Below are positions 52,039-61,376 of a stretch of 64,000 bases of DNA, in pieces. The position numbers were made by a program, and so were the translations under genes. The stretch comes from CBDFHV01 sp965247705. Its GTDB lineage: Bacteria; Pseudomonadota; Alphaproteobacteria; Rhodospirillales; CAMCUA01. The notes below the pieces were generated by a model. That model was given only the letters and a program-made list of their open reading frames with translations, made no database searches and was not told the DNA's origin. Location: the NCBI GenBank assembly GCA_965247705.1, contig CBDFHV010000085.1, forward strand, positions 124,001-188,000, in the 5' to 3' direction. Position 1 is the first letter of the stretch, and every line of letters starts with the position of its first letter.

Positions 52039-52341
52039 GTGAGACAGGTGACGAAGACGCTCCTGACACTGAAGGTGGTTCTCCTTTCCGTTGTCTTCGG
52101 CGTGAGCGCGGGCATGGCGGCCTCGCCCGAGGAACGGGAAGCATGGAACGCCGCGCGCATGCTGGGTACCCAGGAAGCCTACCAGGCCTTTCTGGAAGCC
52201 TTTCCCACCAGTGCCTATGCGGATCAGGCCTTCTCTTCCATGATATCGGCGATCTCCTCCCCCGCCGGCGGCGGTACGGGAGCCGCAGGTTCACCCGGCG
52301 GTGGCGCGGGCTCGGGCTCCGGGTCGGGCGGCGGCTACTGA
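52039..52341 (+). CDS. Small secreted protein with a Gly/Ser tail
   Basis: The protein has 100 residues, from a GTG start behind a strong AGGGAGGAAAG site. It has a signal peptide (VTKTLLTLKVVLLSVVFGVS to AGMAA) and then one helical hairpin, SPEEREAWNAARMLGTQEAY and AFLEAFPTSAYADQAF, of the same type as the QTFLAQFPNSPLAPFARARF segment inside the caspase-like protein encoded next to it. The tail is a Gly/Ser/Ala low-complexity run. Its last 7 bp overlap the end of the convergent caspase gene. Confidence 0.68.
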   Translation: MRQVTKTLLTLKVVLLSVVFGVSAGMAASPEEREAWNAARMLGTQEAYQAFLEAFPTSAYADQAFSSMISAISSPAGGGTGAAGSPGGGAGSGSGSGGGY

Positions 52342-54233
52342 ATCGGCATCCACACCACCCGGAACCCGATCAAAAAGACCCGGTTGGCAGGCCCGGTCTT
52401 GCCTCGGTTGGCCGACCGGGCATAGCTGACGGGGTGCTGCCACGTACCGCCGCGTCGGACCCGTTCCTTGCAATTGTTCTCGTCTCGGACGGTGCCATCG
52501 CTGGGCGCCCCCTTTAAGGTGCTGTACCAACAGTCCTGGGTCCATTCCCGAACGTTGCCGACCATGTCGTGGAGGCGGAAAGCATTGGCCGCGAAGCGCC
52601 CCACCGGCGCCGCCTCGGCAAACCCGTCGTCGCAGGGGAAGGCGTCGTAGGGCGCTTCGCGGGTTTTCTCCGCCGCGCGGTCATAGACATTGGCATGAGC
52701 ACAGGCCTGGGCCGGATCGTCACCCCAAAATCGCGAGGTTGTAGTGCCCGCCCGGGCCGCGTACTCCCATTCGGCTTCCGTCGGCAGGCGGTAGTTGCCC
52801 CCGGTCTTGCGGCTGAGCCAGACCGTATAGGCCTGGGCATCCTCCCAACTGATACAGACCGCCGGGTGATCGCCGTCCTGGCGATAGCCGGGATCCTGCC
52901 AGGTACGGGCTTGGTCGAACGTGCGTTTGCGGCCCTCGTACACCGTGCAGCCGACGCCGTAGTTATGGCTCGTTTCAAATACAAACTCGGCGAATTGATC
53001 GCGGGTGATCTCGTGCTTGCCCATGGCAAGCGGCCGGCCCATGGTGACCTGGAACTGGGGCCCCTCGTGCGACTTCCTGCCGGCTTCGCGGGCCGGAGAT
53101 CCCATGATGAAGCGCCCCGTGGGCAGCATGACCATCTCCGGGCAGAACGGGCAGTCCCGAAAGACGCTTCCCGGCACGAAGCCCTTGGGGTAGACGCCGA
53201 CCGCCCGCTGCAAGGGTGCCACCGGTCCCGTCGTGGCCGGCGATGGGATGATTGCGGCGGTGCGGGCGCCACCCAAGGCCTGAAACCGGGCCCGGGCGAA
53301 AGGGGCCAGCGGGCTGTTGGGGAACTGGGCCAGGAAAGTCTGATAGTCCACCGGGTTCTGGCTGTCCTTGATGGCGCCCCAGATAGCGGTGTCCATACCG
53401 GTCGCGGGCGCCGGCCCGGGTGTTGCGGCGGTTGCCGGAGGGGCCGGCGCCACGGTGTTGAAATAGAAGTCTTCGCCGGTCAGCGAGGAGGCCTCCCACG
53501 GTACCTGAAGATCCTTCGTGCGCTCCATGACTTCGTTGCGGACCTCGCGAAACATGCGCTCCACGGGCAGGCCTGGCGCTCGCATGGCTTTCGTCAGGGC
53601 TGTCGTATAGGGGCTGTTGTCCCCGTCGCCGTCGGCTGCTACTTCGCCGGGCGCCGTGGCGTAGGCGATCATGGTGCCGCGCGGGGCGTCCATGCGGGCG
53701 AGGCCTCGGCCGACCGACCGAAACCCCCGCGCGAATGGATTGTTGCGGCAGGCGTCGAGGACCACGAAGTTGAGGTTTGTGCGGGCAAAGTCCATGGTCT
53801 CGAGAACGAGGTCGGCGGCAACCGCCTCGATGCGCACGTCGCTCTCCCGCTCAATCTCGGTGTCCAGCGGGATGAGGAAGTTCCGGCCCTGCACCTGAAG
53901 GCCGTGGCCCGCGTAATAAAACATGCCGATCCCGTCCTCCCCGGCCTTGTCGAGCAGGTCGCCGAAGTCCCGAATGGCGCGTTTCATCTGTCGCTGATTT
54001 ACATCCAGGTGCTCGATGACATCGAAGCCCAGGTCGCGCAGGGGGGCCGCCATCAGCTTGGCGTCGTTCACCGGGTTTTTCAGGGGCGGCGCGTTGCGGT
54101 AGGTGCCATTGCCGATAACCAGCGCAACACGGTTGCTCGCCGCCGATTCGACCGCGACCGTGGCAAGGCATATCACCGCCACCAAGACGAATATTGCACC
54201 GCGTTCCAAGCCGCGCCGCGCCGCCTCAACCAT
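52335..54233 (-). CDS. Caspase-like (C14) protease fused to a SUMF1 domain, exported
   Basis: The protein has 632 residues. The start at 54233 is chosen because GGGGAA precedes it and it gives a signal sequence or membrane anchor (MVEAARRGLERGAIFVLVAV, with ESAAS after the core). Residues about 35-270 are a caspase domain: RVALVIGNGTYRN, the His in GMFYYAGHG and the Cys in VVLDACRNNPF. A helical FLAQFPNSPLAPFARARF segment follows, then a SUMF1/FGE domain (about 360-632: FIMGSPAREAGRKSHEGPQ, MGKHEITRDQFAEFV, YRLPTEAEWEYAAR, MVGNVREWTQDCW, RRGGTW). The FGE active-site Cys near RRGGTW is absent, so this domain probably binds rather than oxidises. Confidence 0.88.
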   Translation of the reverse strand: MVEAARRGLERGAIFVLVAVICLATVAVESAASNRVALVIGNGTYRNAPPLKNPVNDAKLMAAPLRDLGFDVIEHLDVNQRQMKRAIRDFGDLLDKAGEDGIGMFYYAGHGLQVQGRNFLIPLDTEIERESDVRIEAVAADLVLETMDFARTNLNFVVLDACRNNPFARGFRSVGRGLARMDAPRGTMIAYATAPGEVAADGDGDNSPYTTALTKAMRAPGLPVERMFREVRNEVMERTKDLQVPWEASSLTGEDFYFNTVAPAPPATAATPGPAPATGMDTAIWGAIKDSQNPVDYQTFLAQFPNSPLAPFARARFQALGGARTAAIIPSPATTGPVAPLQRAVGVYPKGFVPGSVFRDCPFCPEMVMLPTGRFIMGSPAREAGRKSHEGPQFQVTMGRPLAMGKHEITRDQFAEFVFETSHNYGVGCTVYEGRKRTFDQARTWQDPGYRQDGDHPAVCISWEDAQAYTVWLSRKTGGNYRLPTEAEWEYAARAGTTTSRFWGDDPAQACAHANVYDRAAEKTREAPYDAFPCDDGFAEAAPVGRFAANAFRLHDMVGNVREWTQDCWYSTLKGAPSDGTVRDENNCKERVRRGGTWQHPVSYARSANRGKTGPANRVFLIGFRVVWMPIQ

Positions 54234-54347
54234 CCGTGTTCCCCACGTTGGCAAAACCATACCGTGCCGGCGAGGCACCGAATGCCGCCCCGCGGGGATT
54301 ATAGCAGTGCTCGTGCCGATGGCCGACTCACAACGGCCGGGTCGGCC

Positions 54348-56546
54348 TCAAATCACGGGGCGCCAGGTCTGCCCGCACCCCAAGGGCGAGGGTTTCCAGG
54401 AAGCGCGCCGCCTCGCCCGCGCCATTGGTGGATCGGAGGTGCGACAGCGGGAGGTGATGGCATCCCGCCGGGACTCATCGAGCAAGGCCAGAAGGCTGGC
54501 GTCGACCCGGTAGACCTCATGGGCCTTCAGGCAAAGAGCCAGGCCGTGGCGCTGGGCGTAGTCGGCACGTGTTGGCTGTTCGTCCATGACAGGGTTTTCA
54601 TTGGGTACGAACAGAGTGGGGATGGCGGCCGCGATCAGCTCGTGAAAGCTGTTGTAGCCCGCCGCGCTGACGACGAAATCAAAGGCGCGGGCGTGGCGGA
54701 CGAGGGGAAACCGGTGCAGCGCGCGGACCCCCTCGGGCAGATCAGGCGGGCGGCGCGACATCATCCATCGCGCCACCGCCACCTGGACTCCACCATGCCC
54801 CAGCAGCCTCGAAAGGATGCGGTCGCGGATGGGGGTAAAGTCGAAATTGTTCTCGGCGCCCAACTGGATGAGAACGGCCAATCCCTCCGGTAGAAGGCCC
54901 AGGTCCCGGCGCGCGGCCGCGCGGGGCAGGATCTCGCCGTCGTCCAGCAATCGGATGGGGGCCACCAGATGGGTGGGCTCCCGGTGACGAACGGTCAGGC
55001 CGGCGTCTTCGGCCGCGGCGATTTCTCCGGGTTCGATGACGGCGTGGAAAACTGCCTCTCGGTCGATCCCCGCTTCCGTTTCCGCGCCGGGCCGCCACAT
55101 GCCCCGCCGGCACCACAGGCCCGGACACTGGGGGTTGTCCGCCAAGGCATCAACCAGGCCCTGGTAGGCGACGTTGCCGTCGAACACCAGGGCGGCCGGA
55201 TCGTAAAAGGCGATGATTTCGTTCAGTTCCCGACGCAGGTGATGGCTCCAGACCTCCGGGTCGCAATCGAGGTAGCCGTGAAAGGGCAGGTATTCGGCCA
55301 GGTAGCCCCAGTCCTTCAACACCCCCGCCTCCTGGGACATGGTCACGAACACCGGTCGAATGGCGGGCCCGCAGCGCCGCGCCACCGCCAGCATGCGTGT
55401 CAGATGCCCCATGCCGACGCCGTTGGAGGTCACGAAAAGGACCCGCCGGGATCGCGCCCGGGGCGCCAATGCGGCGGGCAGATTGTCATGGCGGGGTGGC
55501 CCGATCAGCGCCTCGAGCCTCGCCACATGGGCCTGGGGCCCAAACCGCTCCCGGACGACGACCGATGCATGCCGCGTCTTCGCGAGGTAGGTCTCGCGAT
55601 CCGCGTAGAGGTTCCGCACCGTCGAGGCGACGTCGGCCGGTTCCCCGTAGACCGCCGCGTCGCCGAACAGGTCTCGGAACGACGGCGGCAGGACAGCCAG
55701 GGCCCCGCTGGCCATGGCCTCCAACACCACCCGACCGAATGCTTCCACCCATTGGGGGTGGTGGTAGTACACAAAAAAATCGAGGGAAGTGAGAAAGTCC
55801 CGAGGCGCCTGTCCGCCGAAAGGCAACACGTCCCATGACGGAGGATAGACCCCGGCGACGGCTTCCAGAGCCTCGCCGCCACCCAGGATGCGGACTCGAA
55901 ATGCCGGGTCATCCGGGTAGGCGGCAAACAGGGTTTTCCGATCCGCCGGCCATTTCAGCCAATGGGGCCGGCTGTGGCGTCCGATGACCGGTTGGTCGGC
56001 CCGCCATTCGTCCCGCGGCACCGACCAGGCATCGGCATCGATGATCTCCAGCCAGTCCTCGTCGGTCAGCGCCGGCCCGTCGCGGCAGGTTTGGAGTTGC
56101 TGCCGCACCCGGGGGCCCACGGGGGCCCAGATCACGTCGCCGCCCAGGGCCTGTCGGGCATGGGCCTGGACCGCTCCCCGGTCGTAGAAGGGCCGCCCGG
56201 CGCCGTCGAAAAGAGGATGGTTGACCACCAGGAGCCGATGTTCCGCCGTCACCTCCGGCGGTCGGGTCCAGGGGTGGGTGAAGAGTTCCGGATGATAGGC
56301 CACAAGCAGTCTCGCCTCCACGGCCGCGTCGGGGGGCAGCAGATCCGCCAATCCTTCGTCCAGGCAGGCCTGGATCCGGGGGTTCAGGGGATGGGGGCTC
56401 CTCAGTACCGGCCCCTTCACCTGGACCAGGGCCGTCCCATAGCCGGCGGCCGCCTGGGCGCGGACTTGCTCGGCGATGCAGGCCGCGGTGCCGCCGGGAA
56501 AGCGGAAGTCTCCCAGCACCACGATGTCGTAGCGAAGGCTTGTCAC
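54348..56546 (-). CDS. Two-domain glycosyltransferase (GT4-like plus MurG/GT-B-like)
   Basis: The gene encodes 732 residues from a GTG at 56546 behind an AAGGA site; upstream codons look non-coding. Residues 1 to about 365 form one GT-B unit with the donor-site motif FVYYHHPQWVEAFGRVVLEA and an AVLPPSF-type loop. From about 375, RRVLFVTSNGVGMGHLTRML begins a second GT-B unit like MurG/undecaprenyl-type transferases, with FVVSAAGYNSFHELIAAAIP near its end. The last 30-40 codons look frameshifted: another frame reads STNGAGEAARFLETLALGVR and ends at 54328. It is divergent from the radical-SAM gene. The acceptor is unknown. Confidence 0.82.
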   Translation of the reverse strand: MTSLRYDIVVLGDFRFPGGTAACIAEQVRAQAAAGYGTALVQVKGPVLRSPHPLNPRIQACLDEGLADLLPPDAAVEARLLVAYHPELFTHPWTRPPEVTAEHRLLVVNHPLFDGAGRPFYDRGAVQAHARQALGGDVIWAPVGPRVRQQLQTCRDGPALTDEDWLEIIDADAWSVPRDEWRADQPVIGRHSRPHWLKWPADRKTLFAAYPDDPAFRVRILGGGEALEAVAGVYPPSWDVLPFGGQAPRDFLTSLDFFVYYHHPQWVEAFGRVVLEAMASGALAVLPPSFRDLFGDAAVYGEPADVASTVRNLYADRETYLAKTRHASVVVRERFGPQAHVARLEALIGPPRHDNLPAALAPRARSRRVLFVTSNGVGMGHLTRMLAVARRCGPAIRPVFVTMSQEAGVLKDWGYLAEYLPFHGYLDCDPEVWSHHLRRELNEIIAFYDPAALVFDGNVAYQGLVDALADNPQCPGLWCRRGMWRPGAETEAGIDREAVFHAVIEPGEIAAAEDAGLTVRHREPTHLVAPIRLLDDGEILPRAAARRDLGLLPEGLAVLIQLGAENNFDFTPIRDRILSRLLGHGGVQVAVARWMMSRRPPDLPEGVRALHRFPLVRHARAFDFVVSAAGYNSFHELIAAAIPTLFVPNENPVMDEQPTRADYAQRHGLALCLKAHEVYRVDASLLALLDESRRDAITSRCRTSDPPMARARRRASWKPSPLGCGQTWRPVI

Positions 56547-56711
56547 CTGTGGCGTCCTTCCCTCCTGGCGCGGCAAGACTATGGGCACGGCTCCGGAAGC
56601 TTGCAATGTTCTGGAGCGGAAGCCCGCCGGCGGCCGGCATCCCTTTGTCCGCCTCCGCGGACATCGATAGAATGCAAGGCCGTGCCAACAGCAGGATGCA
56701 AATTCAATTCC

Positions 56712-58259
56712 ATGAGCGGTTTCTCAGTTCCCGCATCGCCAGAATTCGAAACGGCGGCTCGGTTCCTGCTGGATCGGGAGCCACCCTACCGGGGCCTGGC
56801 CGCCCGTATCCACCGGCCGGGCAGCCCCGAGGACCCGGAGGTCTTCTGCCGCGGTTGCCTGGACGCCCTGCGATTCCTGCTGCCCTTCGGTCATGGGGAG
56901 GACCTCGGCCGGTTTCTGTCGAGTCTGGCGGCGGATCGTCCCAAATCGACCCTGGTAGCGGCCCTCGCGGCGCTGTGGGCCTTGGACGGCGACGATCCCG
57001 AGGCCGCCTACACCCACGCCAAGGCGGCCATGGCGGCCTATCCCAACGACCTCTTCACCCAGAAGTTGGCACGCTGGGCCGAAGCGGCACGGCATGGCGG
57101 GGCGGGACCCACCGCGGCCGAGGCGGATCTGGCCGGACGATTCTGCCCGGCCCCCTTCGAGAACCTGGAGACGGCTCCCGACGGCAAGGTTTATGTCTGC
57201 TGCCCGGCCTGGCTGCCGGTGCCCATCGGTGACGTGGGGGTCGACTCGCCGGACCAGATCTGGAATTCGCAGGCCGCCCGCGCCATCCGCGCCTCCATCC
57301 TCGACGGAAGCTACCGCTATTGCAGCCGGGTGCACTGTCCCCGCATCACGTCGGGTTCCCTGCCCGGCCGGGAGGCGGTGACCGCCCGCCGCCACCGGAC
57401 GATCCTGGCGGAAGGAACGACCTGGATGCCCCACGGGCCGCGCCGCGTCGCCCTGTCCCACGACCGCTCCTGCAACCTGTCCTGCCCGTCCTGTCGGACC
57501 GAGGTCATCATCGCCCGCAAGGAGGAGCAGGCGCGGCTCGACGCCATGGCGGAGCGGGTCATCCTGCCCCTGGCCCGCGATGCCCGGACCCTGCATGTGA
57601 CAGGCAGCGGCGATCCCTTCGCCAGCAACCACTTCCGTCACCTTCTGAAGCGCCTCGAGCCCCTGGCGTTTCCCCACCTGCGGCTGCATCTGCAAACCAA
57701 CGGGATCCTGCTCGACCGCGCCGCCTGGCGGGACCTGGACCTGGAGGGCCAAGTCGCCCGAGTCGCCATATCGATCGATGCGGCACAGGCGGAGACTTAC
57801 GCCCAGGTCCGCCGCGGCGGATCATTCCCCCGGCTGCTGGAGAACCTGGCCTTTGTCCGCGACCTGCGTCGGTCCGGTGCGATCGAACACCTGCGGCTGG
57901 ACTTCGTGGTCCAGGCGATGAATTTTCGGGAAATGCCGGATTTCGTGGATCTCGCCCGCAGCTTCGCCGCTGACGGCGTCAAGTTCCAGATGATCCGCAA
58001 CTGGGGCACGTTCTCGCCGCAAGTGTTCGCCCGCCGACACGTCGGTTCGCCGGAGCATCCGCGGCACGGGGCCTTTCGCGCGGTTCTCGGCGACAAGCGC
58101 CTCGAGGGCGATTTCGTCGAACTTTGGGGCATGCCCGACCTGCGCAACACAATCCCCGAGGCCGAAGCGCCGCAGGATAGGGGCACCGGCACCTACGCCG
58201 AGATTCGCGCCGCCTGGGAAGCCGCCGGCGCACCCGACCGCATGGAGGCCGCGCAGTGA
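56712..58259 (+). CDS. Radical SAM protein with N-terminal SPASM-like cluster domain
   Basis: The protein has 515 residues from the ATG at 56712. Residues 1 to about 135 are helical. The next part is SPASM-like: FCPAPFENLETAPDGKVYVC, a second Cys in VCCPAW, then GDVGVDSPDQIWNSQAARAI and YCSRVHCPRI, giving Cys ligands for an auxiliary Fe-S cluster. The radical SAM core follows: CNLSCPSC (the CxxxCxxC cluster), VTGSGDPFASNHFRHLL, LHLQTNGILLD and VAISIDAAQAETY. SPASM normally follows the core, so the order is swapped. It overlaps the GNAT gene by 4 bp and is divergent from the glycosyltransferase. The substrate is unknown. Confidence 0.87.
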   Translation: MSGFSVPASPEFETAARFLLDREPPYRGLAARIHRPGSPEDPEVFCRGCLDALRFLLPFGHGEDLGRFLSSLAADRPKSTLVAALAALWALDGDDPEAAYTHAKAAMAAYPNDLFTQKLARWAEAARHGGAGPTAAEADLAGRFCPAPFENLETAPDGKVYVCCPAWLPVPIGDVGVDSPDQIWNSQAARAIRASILDGSYRYCSRVHCPRITSGSLPGREAVTARRHRTILAEGTTWMPHGPRRVALSHDRSCNLSCPSCRTEVIIARKEEQARLDAMAERVILPLARDARTLHVTGSGDPFASNHFRHLLKRLEPLAFPHLRLHLQTNGILLDRAAWRDLDLEGQVARVAISIDAAQAETYAQVRRGGSFPRLLENLAFVRDLRRSGAIEHLRLDFVVQAMNFREMPDFVDLARSFAADGVKFQMIRNWGTFSPQVFARRHVGSPEHPRHGAFRAVLGDKRLEGDFVELWGMPDLRNTIPEAEAPQDRGTGTYAEIRAAWEAAGAPDRMEAAQ

Positions 58260-58937
58260 ACGTCGACGATACAGCCGCGTTGGAAGCCATCGAGCGGGCC
58301 GCGTTCGAGGACCTCCATGCCGCCGCCGACCCGGCGCTGCGCCGGGACCTGGGCCTCCAGGGGCTGACCATCGGCGGGGCTTTCGTGTCCGTGGCGGCGG
58401 CCCTGCCGGTCTCGGCGGTGGTGGTCAACCGCGCCATCGGCCTTGGCGTCGCGGAACCGGGAAGTCGGCGGATGGTGGAGGCGATCGTTCGCACCTATCG
58501 CGACGACGGGGTGGCCCGTCCTTTCATCCATGTCCTGGATGACGCCCGGCCGCCGGAACTGCGCGCCTGGCTCGGTGAACTCGGGTTCGAGCGTGCGCGG
58601 GGCTGGGCCCAGTTCACCCGTGGCCGCGAGGCGCCGCCGAAAGTGACCACCGATCTCACCGTGCGCGCCGCGACTCCCGCGGACGCGCCGGCCTTCGGGC
58701 GCATTCTCGCCGACGCCTTCGACCTGGGTGGATTGGCCGTGCCGTGGTTGGGGCGGTTGATCGGCCGCCCTGGCTGGCACGTCTACATGAGCTTCGGCGG
58801 GGACGTGCCGGCCGGCACCGGCACCCTCTATGTCCGCGATGGCGTGGGTCTGGTGGACTGGGGCGCCACGGCCCCGGATTTCCGCCGCCGCGGCGGCCAG
58901 GGGGCGGTCATGGGCCGGCGCATCGAAGACGCACGGC
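58256..58937 (+). pseudogene. GNAT acetyltransferase gene cut by an IS21 element
   Basis: The ATG overlaps the radical-SAM stop (GTGA/ATG region). The frame encodes a tandem GNAT protein: an N-terminal half (VNRAIGLGVAEPGSRRMVEA, FIHVLDDARPPELRAWLGEL) and a C-terminal half (LTVRAATPADAPAFGRILAD, GTLYVRDGVGLVDWGATAPD, FRRRGGQGAVMGRRIEDAR) that includes the acetyl-CoA loop. At about 58937 the sequence passes into the IS21 end and the frame stops at 59011. Only the last helix and strand of the fold are missing, so residual activity cannot be excluded. Confidence 0.78.
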
Positions 58938-59112
58938 GGAGTAACAAGGGGCCATTGGGCGGCGTAAAAAGGGGCCACTCGGTGTTTGAGGCTTGTCCCC
59001 GTAGTCCATAGGAGGGACCCGCGCGCGGCGCGGCGTGCCTCTCAGTTGGCTGACGCGGCGGCGCGCGTGGGAGGGGCCTGTGGACCCACGGGGGCAAGCG
59101 ACGCGAGGTAGG

Positions 59113-59880
59113 TCAGGCTGATTTTTCGGGTTTTCTGCGGTTTTTGCTCTGGTTGAGCCGGTAGCTCTCGCCGTTCATCTCGAGAATATGGACGTGGTGG
59201 GTAAGGCGATCGAGCAAGGCGCCGGTGAGGCGCTCGGAACCGAATATCTCGGTCCATTCATCGAACGGCAGGTTGGAGGTGACCAGGACGGAACCACGCT
59301 CGTAACGCTGGCTGAAGACCTCGAACAGCAACTCGGCGCCGGTTTTTGACAGCGGCACGAAGCCGAGCTCGTCGATGATCAGGATCTTGTACCCGGCGAG
59401 CCTCCTCTGGAACCGCAGCAACTGTTTGTCGTCGCGCGCCTCCATGAGCTCATGCACCAGAGCGGCGGCGGTGGTAAAGCCAACCGAAAGCCCTTTCTGG
59501 CAAGCGGCCAGACCGAGCCCAAGGGCGATATGGGTCTTGCCGGTTCCGCTGTTGCCAAGCGCGATCACGTTCTCCCGGCGGTCGATGTACTCGCCGCGGG
59601 CAAGCTCGAGCACCAGCGTCTTGTTGAGCGAAGGGATGGCCTTGAAGTCGAACGCATCCAGGCTTTTAACCACCGGGAAACGGGCCGCCTTGATGCGCCG
59701 TTCTATCAGGCGGCGTTCCCGATCGATCAGCTCGAGTTCCGCCAACCGCTGTAGATAGCGGACATGGTCGACGCCTTCCGAGGCGCATTGCCGGGCCAGC
59801 TTGTCGTATTCCCTCAGGAAGGTCGGCAGCCTGAGCGTCTTGAGGTGATGGTTCAGCAACAGCTGCGGGGTATCGGTCAT
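59113..59880 (-). CDS. istB: IS21-family helper ATPase IstB
   Basis: The protein has 255 residues from the ATG at 59880. It is an AAA+ ATPase that assists the IstA transposase in choosing the target. Walker A reads GNSGTGKTH (Asn replaces the more common Pro), Walker B is ILIIDELGFVPLSKTGAELL, and the sensor region is VTSNLPFDEWTEIFGSERL. The end, TGALLDRLTHHVHILEMNGE, is standard. Its start overlaps the istA stop (ATGA). Confidence 0.95.
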   Translation of the reverse strand: MTDTPQLLLNHHLKTLRLPTFLREYDKLARQCASEGVDHVRYLQRLAELELIDRERRLIERRIKAARFPVVKSLDAFDFKAIPSLNKTLVLELARGEYIDRRENVIALGNSGTGKTHIALGLGLAACQKGLSVGFTTAAALVHELMEARDDKQLLRFQRRLAGYKILIIDELGFVPLSKTGAELLFEVFSQRYERGSVLVTSNLPFDEWTEIFGSERLTGALLDRLTHHVHILEMNGESYRLNQSKNRRKPEKSA

Positions 59881-61376
59881 GGTCTCACCCCGGATAGCAG
59901 GCTCATGTAGCTCCCGGCCGAGGTCGTCGCGACCCGGGCCCTTGGGAGATACGGATAAAGCTCGAGATCGAGCCGCGGCGGCCGGCGCTCGATACGGCAC
60001 AGCACCAGATGCTTGACGGCATCGAAGCCGATCGCCCCCAGCTTCAGCGCATCGCCGATTGCCGCCTCGACCTCGGCAAGACGGAAGCTCTCCAGAAGAC
60101 GCAGGACCTGGACGTATTCCCGCTTGCCGGGCTTGCCCATACGGGCTTCCATCAGGCGGCGCAGCGTGGCGAAGGAATCGGGCAGATGCCAACCTGCGAG
60201 CGGGGCGGCCTGGTCCAGCGCGCCGATTTTCTGCTCGATCAGCGGCAGGTAATGCAGAGGATCGAAGATCAGGTCCTCACGCTCATAGGAGCGCCGGTGC
60301 CGGGCGATGACATCGGCGCTGCAGCTGATCGCCACCTGGTCGACATAGCCCCGGATCAGCACCTCGCGATGACCGTAGGCCACGGGCACCGAGTAATCAT
60401 TGCCCTTGTAGCGTACCAGCGACAGAGAGCTCACCCGGCCGGGACGGCGGTCGCAAGGCTCGTAGGGAACCGCTGGGAACTCAAGGAATACTTCCCGGTC
60501 ACGGGCAAGCCGTTCGCCGATCGTCTCGCTGTGGCGGCGCAGTCGGTCGTCCTGCCGACGGCGGCAATGGTCCTCGAGGCGGGCGTTCAGCACCTCGAAG
60601 CTCTCCACATGGGGAACCGGTACCAGGTAGTTGCGCCGGATGAAGCGAACCAGCCCCTCTACCTTGCCCTTGTCGTTCCCCTTGCCTGGGCGGCCGAAAC
60701 GGTCTTCGAACAGGTAATGGGATTGCAGCTCGCTGAACACCCGGGTGCGCTGCCGGGTGCCATCGCCCAGGATCCGCGCCACCGCCAGTGTAGTGTTGTC
60801 ATAGAGGATCGACTGGGGAACACCGCCGAAGAAGGCAAACGCTGATACATGGCCGTCGCAGAACGCCTCCGACGTCTCCGCCGGATAGGCCTTCACGAAG
60901 CTGGCATCGCTGTGCGGCAAATCGAAGGCAAAAAAGTGGATCTTCTGGAGTACGCCGCCGATTACCGCCAAGGCTTCGCCAAAGTCCACTTGGGCATGGC
61001 CAGGCGGGTGATGCGGCGGCACGAACATCTCCCGCGACCGGTGTCGGCATGCCCGCACATAATCTTTGACGATGGTGTAGCCGCCGGTGAACCCGTACTC
61101 GTCGCGCAGCCGTTCGTAGATCCTCTTCACCGTATGACGCTGCTTGCGGTGAACCTTGCTGTCTTCCTCCAGAATCCGGTCGATAATGCCGGTATATCCG
61201 TCCAGCTTCGGACGCCGTGGCGGTCGCTGACGCCGGTAGCCAGGCGGCACCGAAAACCCCAGTATCTTGCCCACCGTCTTGCGGTCGATCCCGAAAACCC
61301 GCGCCGCCTCACGATTGCTCATCCCGTCGACATGGCACGCCCGTCGAACACGCGCATATAAATCCACTGAGTACAT
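59877..61376 (-). CDS. istA: IS21-family transposase IstA
   Basis: The protein has 499 residues. An N-terminal helix-turn-helix (MSNREAARVFGIDRKTVGKI) is followed by the DDE integrase core: Asp in HAQVDFGEALAV, Asp in SILYDNTTLAV and Glu in NDKGKVEGLVRFIRR. A C-terminal Mu-like segment has RYKGNDYSVPVAYGHREVLI. The frame is intact and coupled to istB. A short purine-rich stretch precedes the ATG. Confidence 0.95.
   Translation of the reverse strand: MYSVDLYARVRRACHVDGMSNREAARVFGIDRKTVGKILGFSVPPGYRRQRPPRRPKLDGYTGIIDRILEEDSKVHRKQRHTVKRIYERLRDEYGFTGGYTIVKDYVRACRHRSREMFVPPHHPPGHAQVDFGEALAVIGGVLQKIHFFAFDLPHSDASFVKAYPAETSEAFCDGHVSAFAFFGGVPQSILYDNTTLAVARILGDGTRQRTRVFSELQSHYLFEDRFGRPGKGNDKGKVEGLVRFIRRNYLVPVPHVESFEVLNARLEDHCRRRQDDRLRRHSETIGERLARDREVFLEFPAVPYEPCDRRPGRVSSLSLVRYKGNDYSVPVAYGHREVLIRGYVDQVAISCSADVIARHRRSYEREDLIFDPLHYLPLIEQKIGALDQAAPLAGWHLPDSFATLRRLMEARMGKPGKREYVQVLRLLESFRLAEVEAAIGDALKLGAIGFDAVKHLVLCRIERRPPRLDLELYPYLPRARVATTSAGSYMSLLSGVRP

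Noticed and set aside
52569..54893. A 774-codon plus-strand frame opposite the caspase-SUMF1 gene
   Set aside because: It is a shadow frame; the minus strand has unmistakable caspase and SUMF1 motifs.
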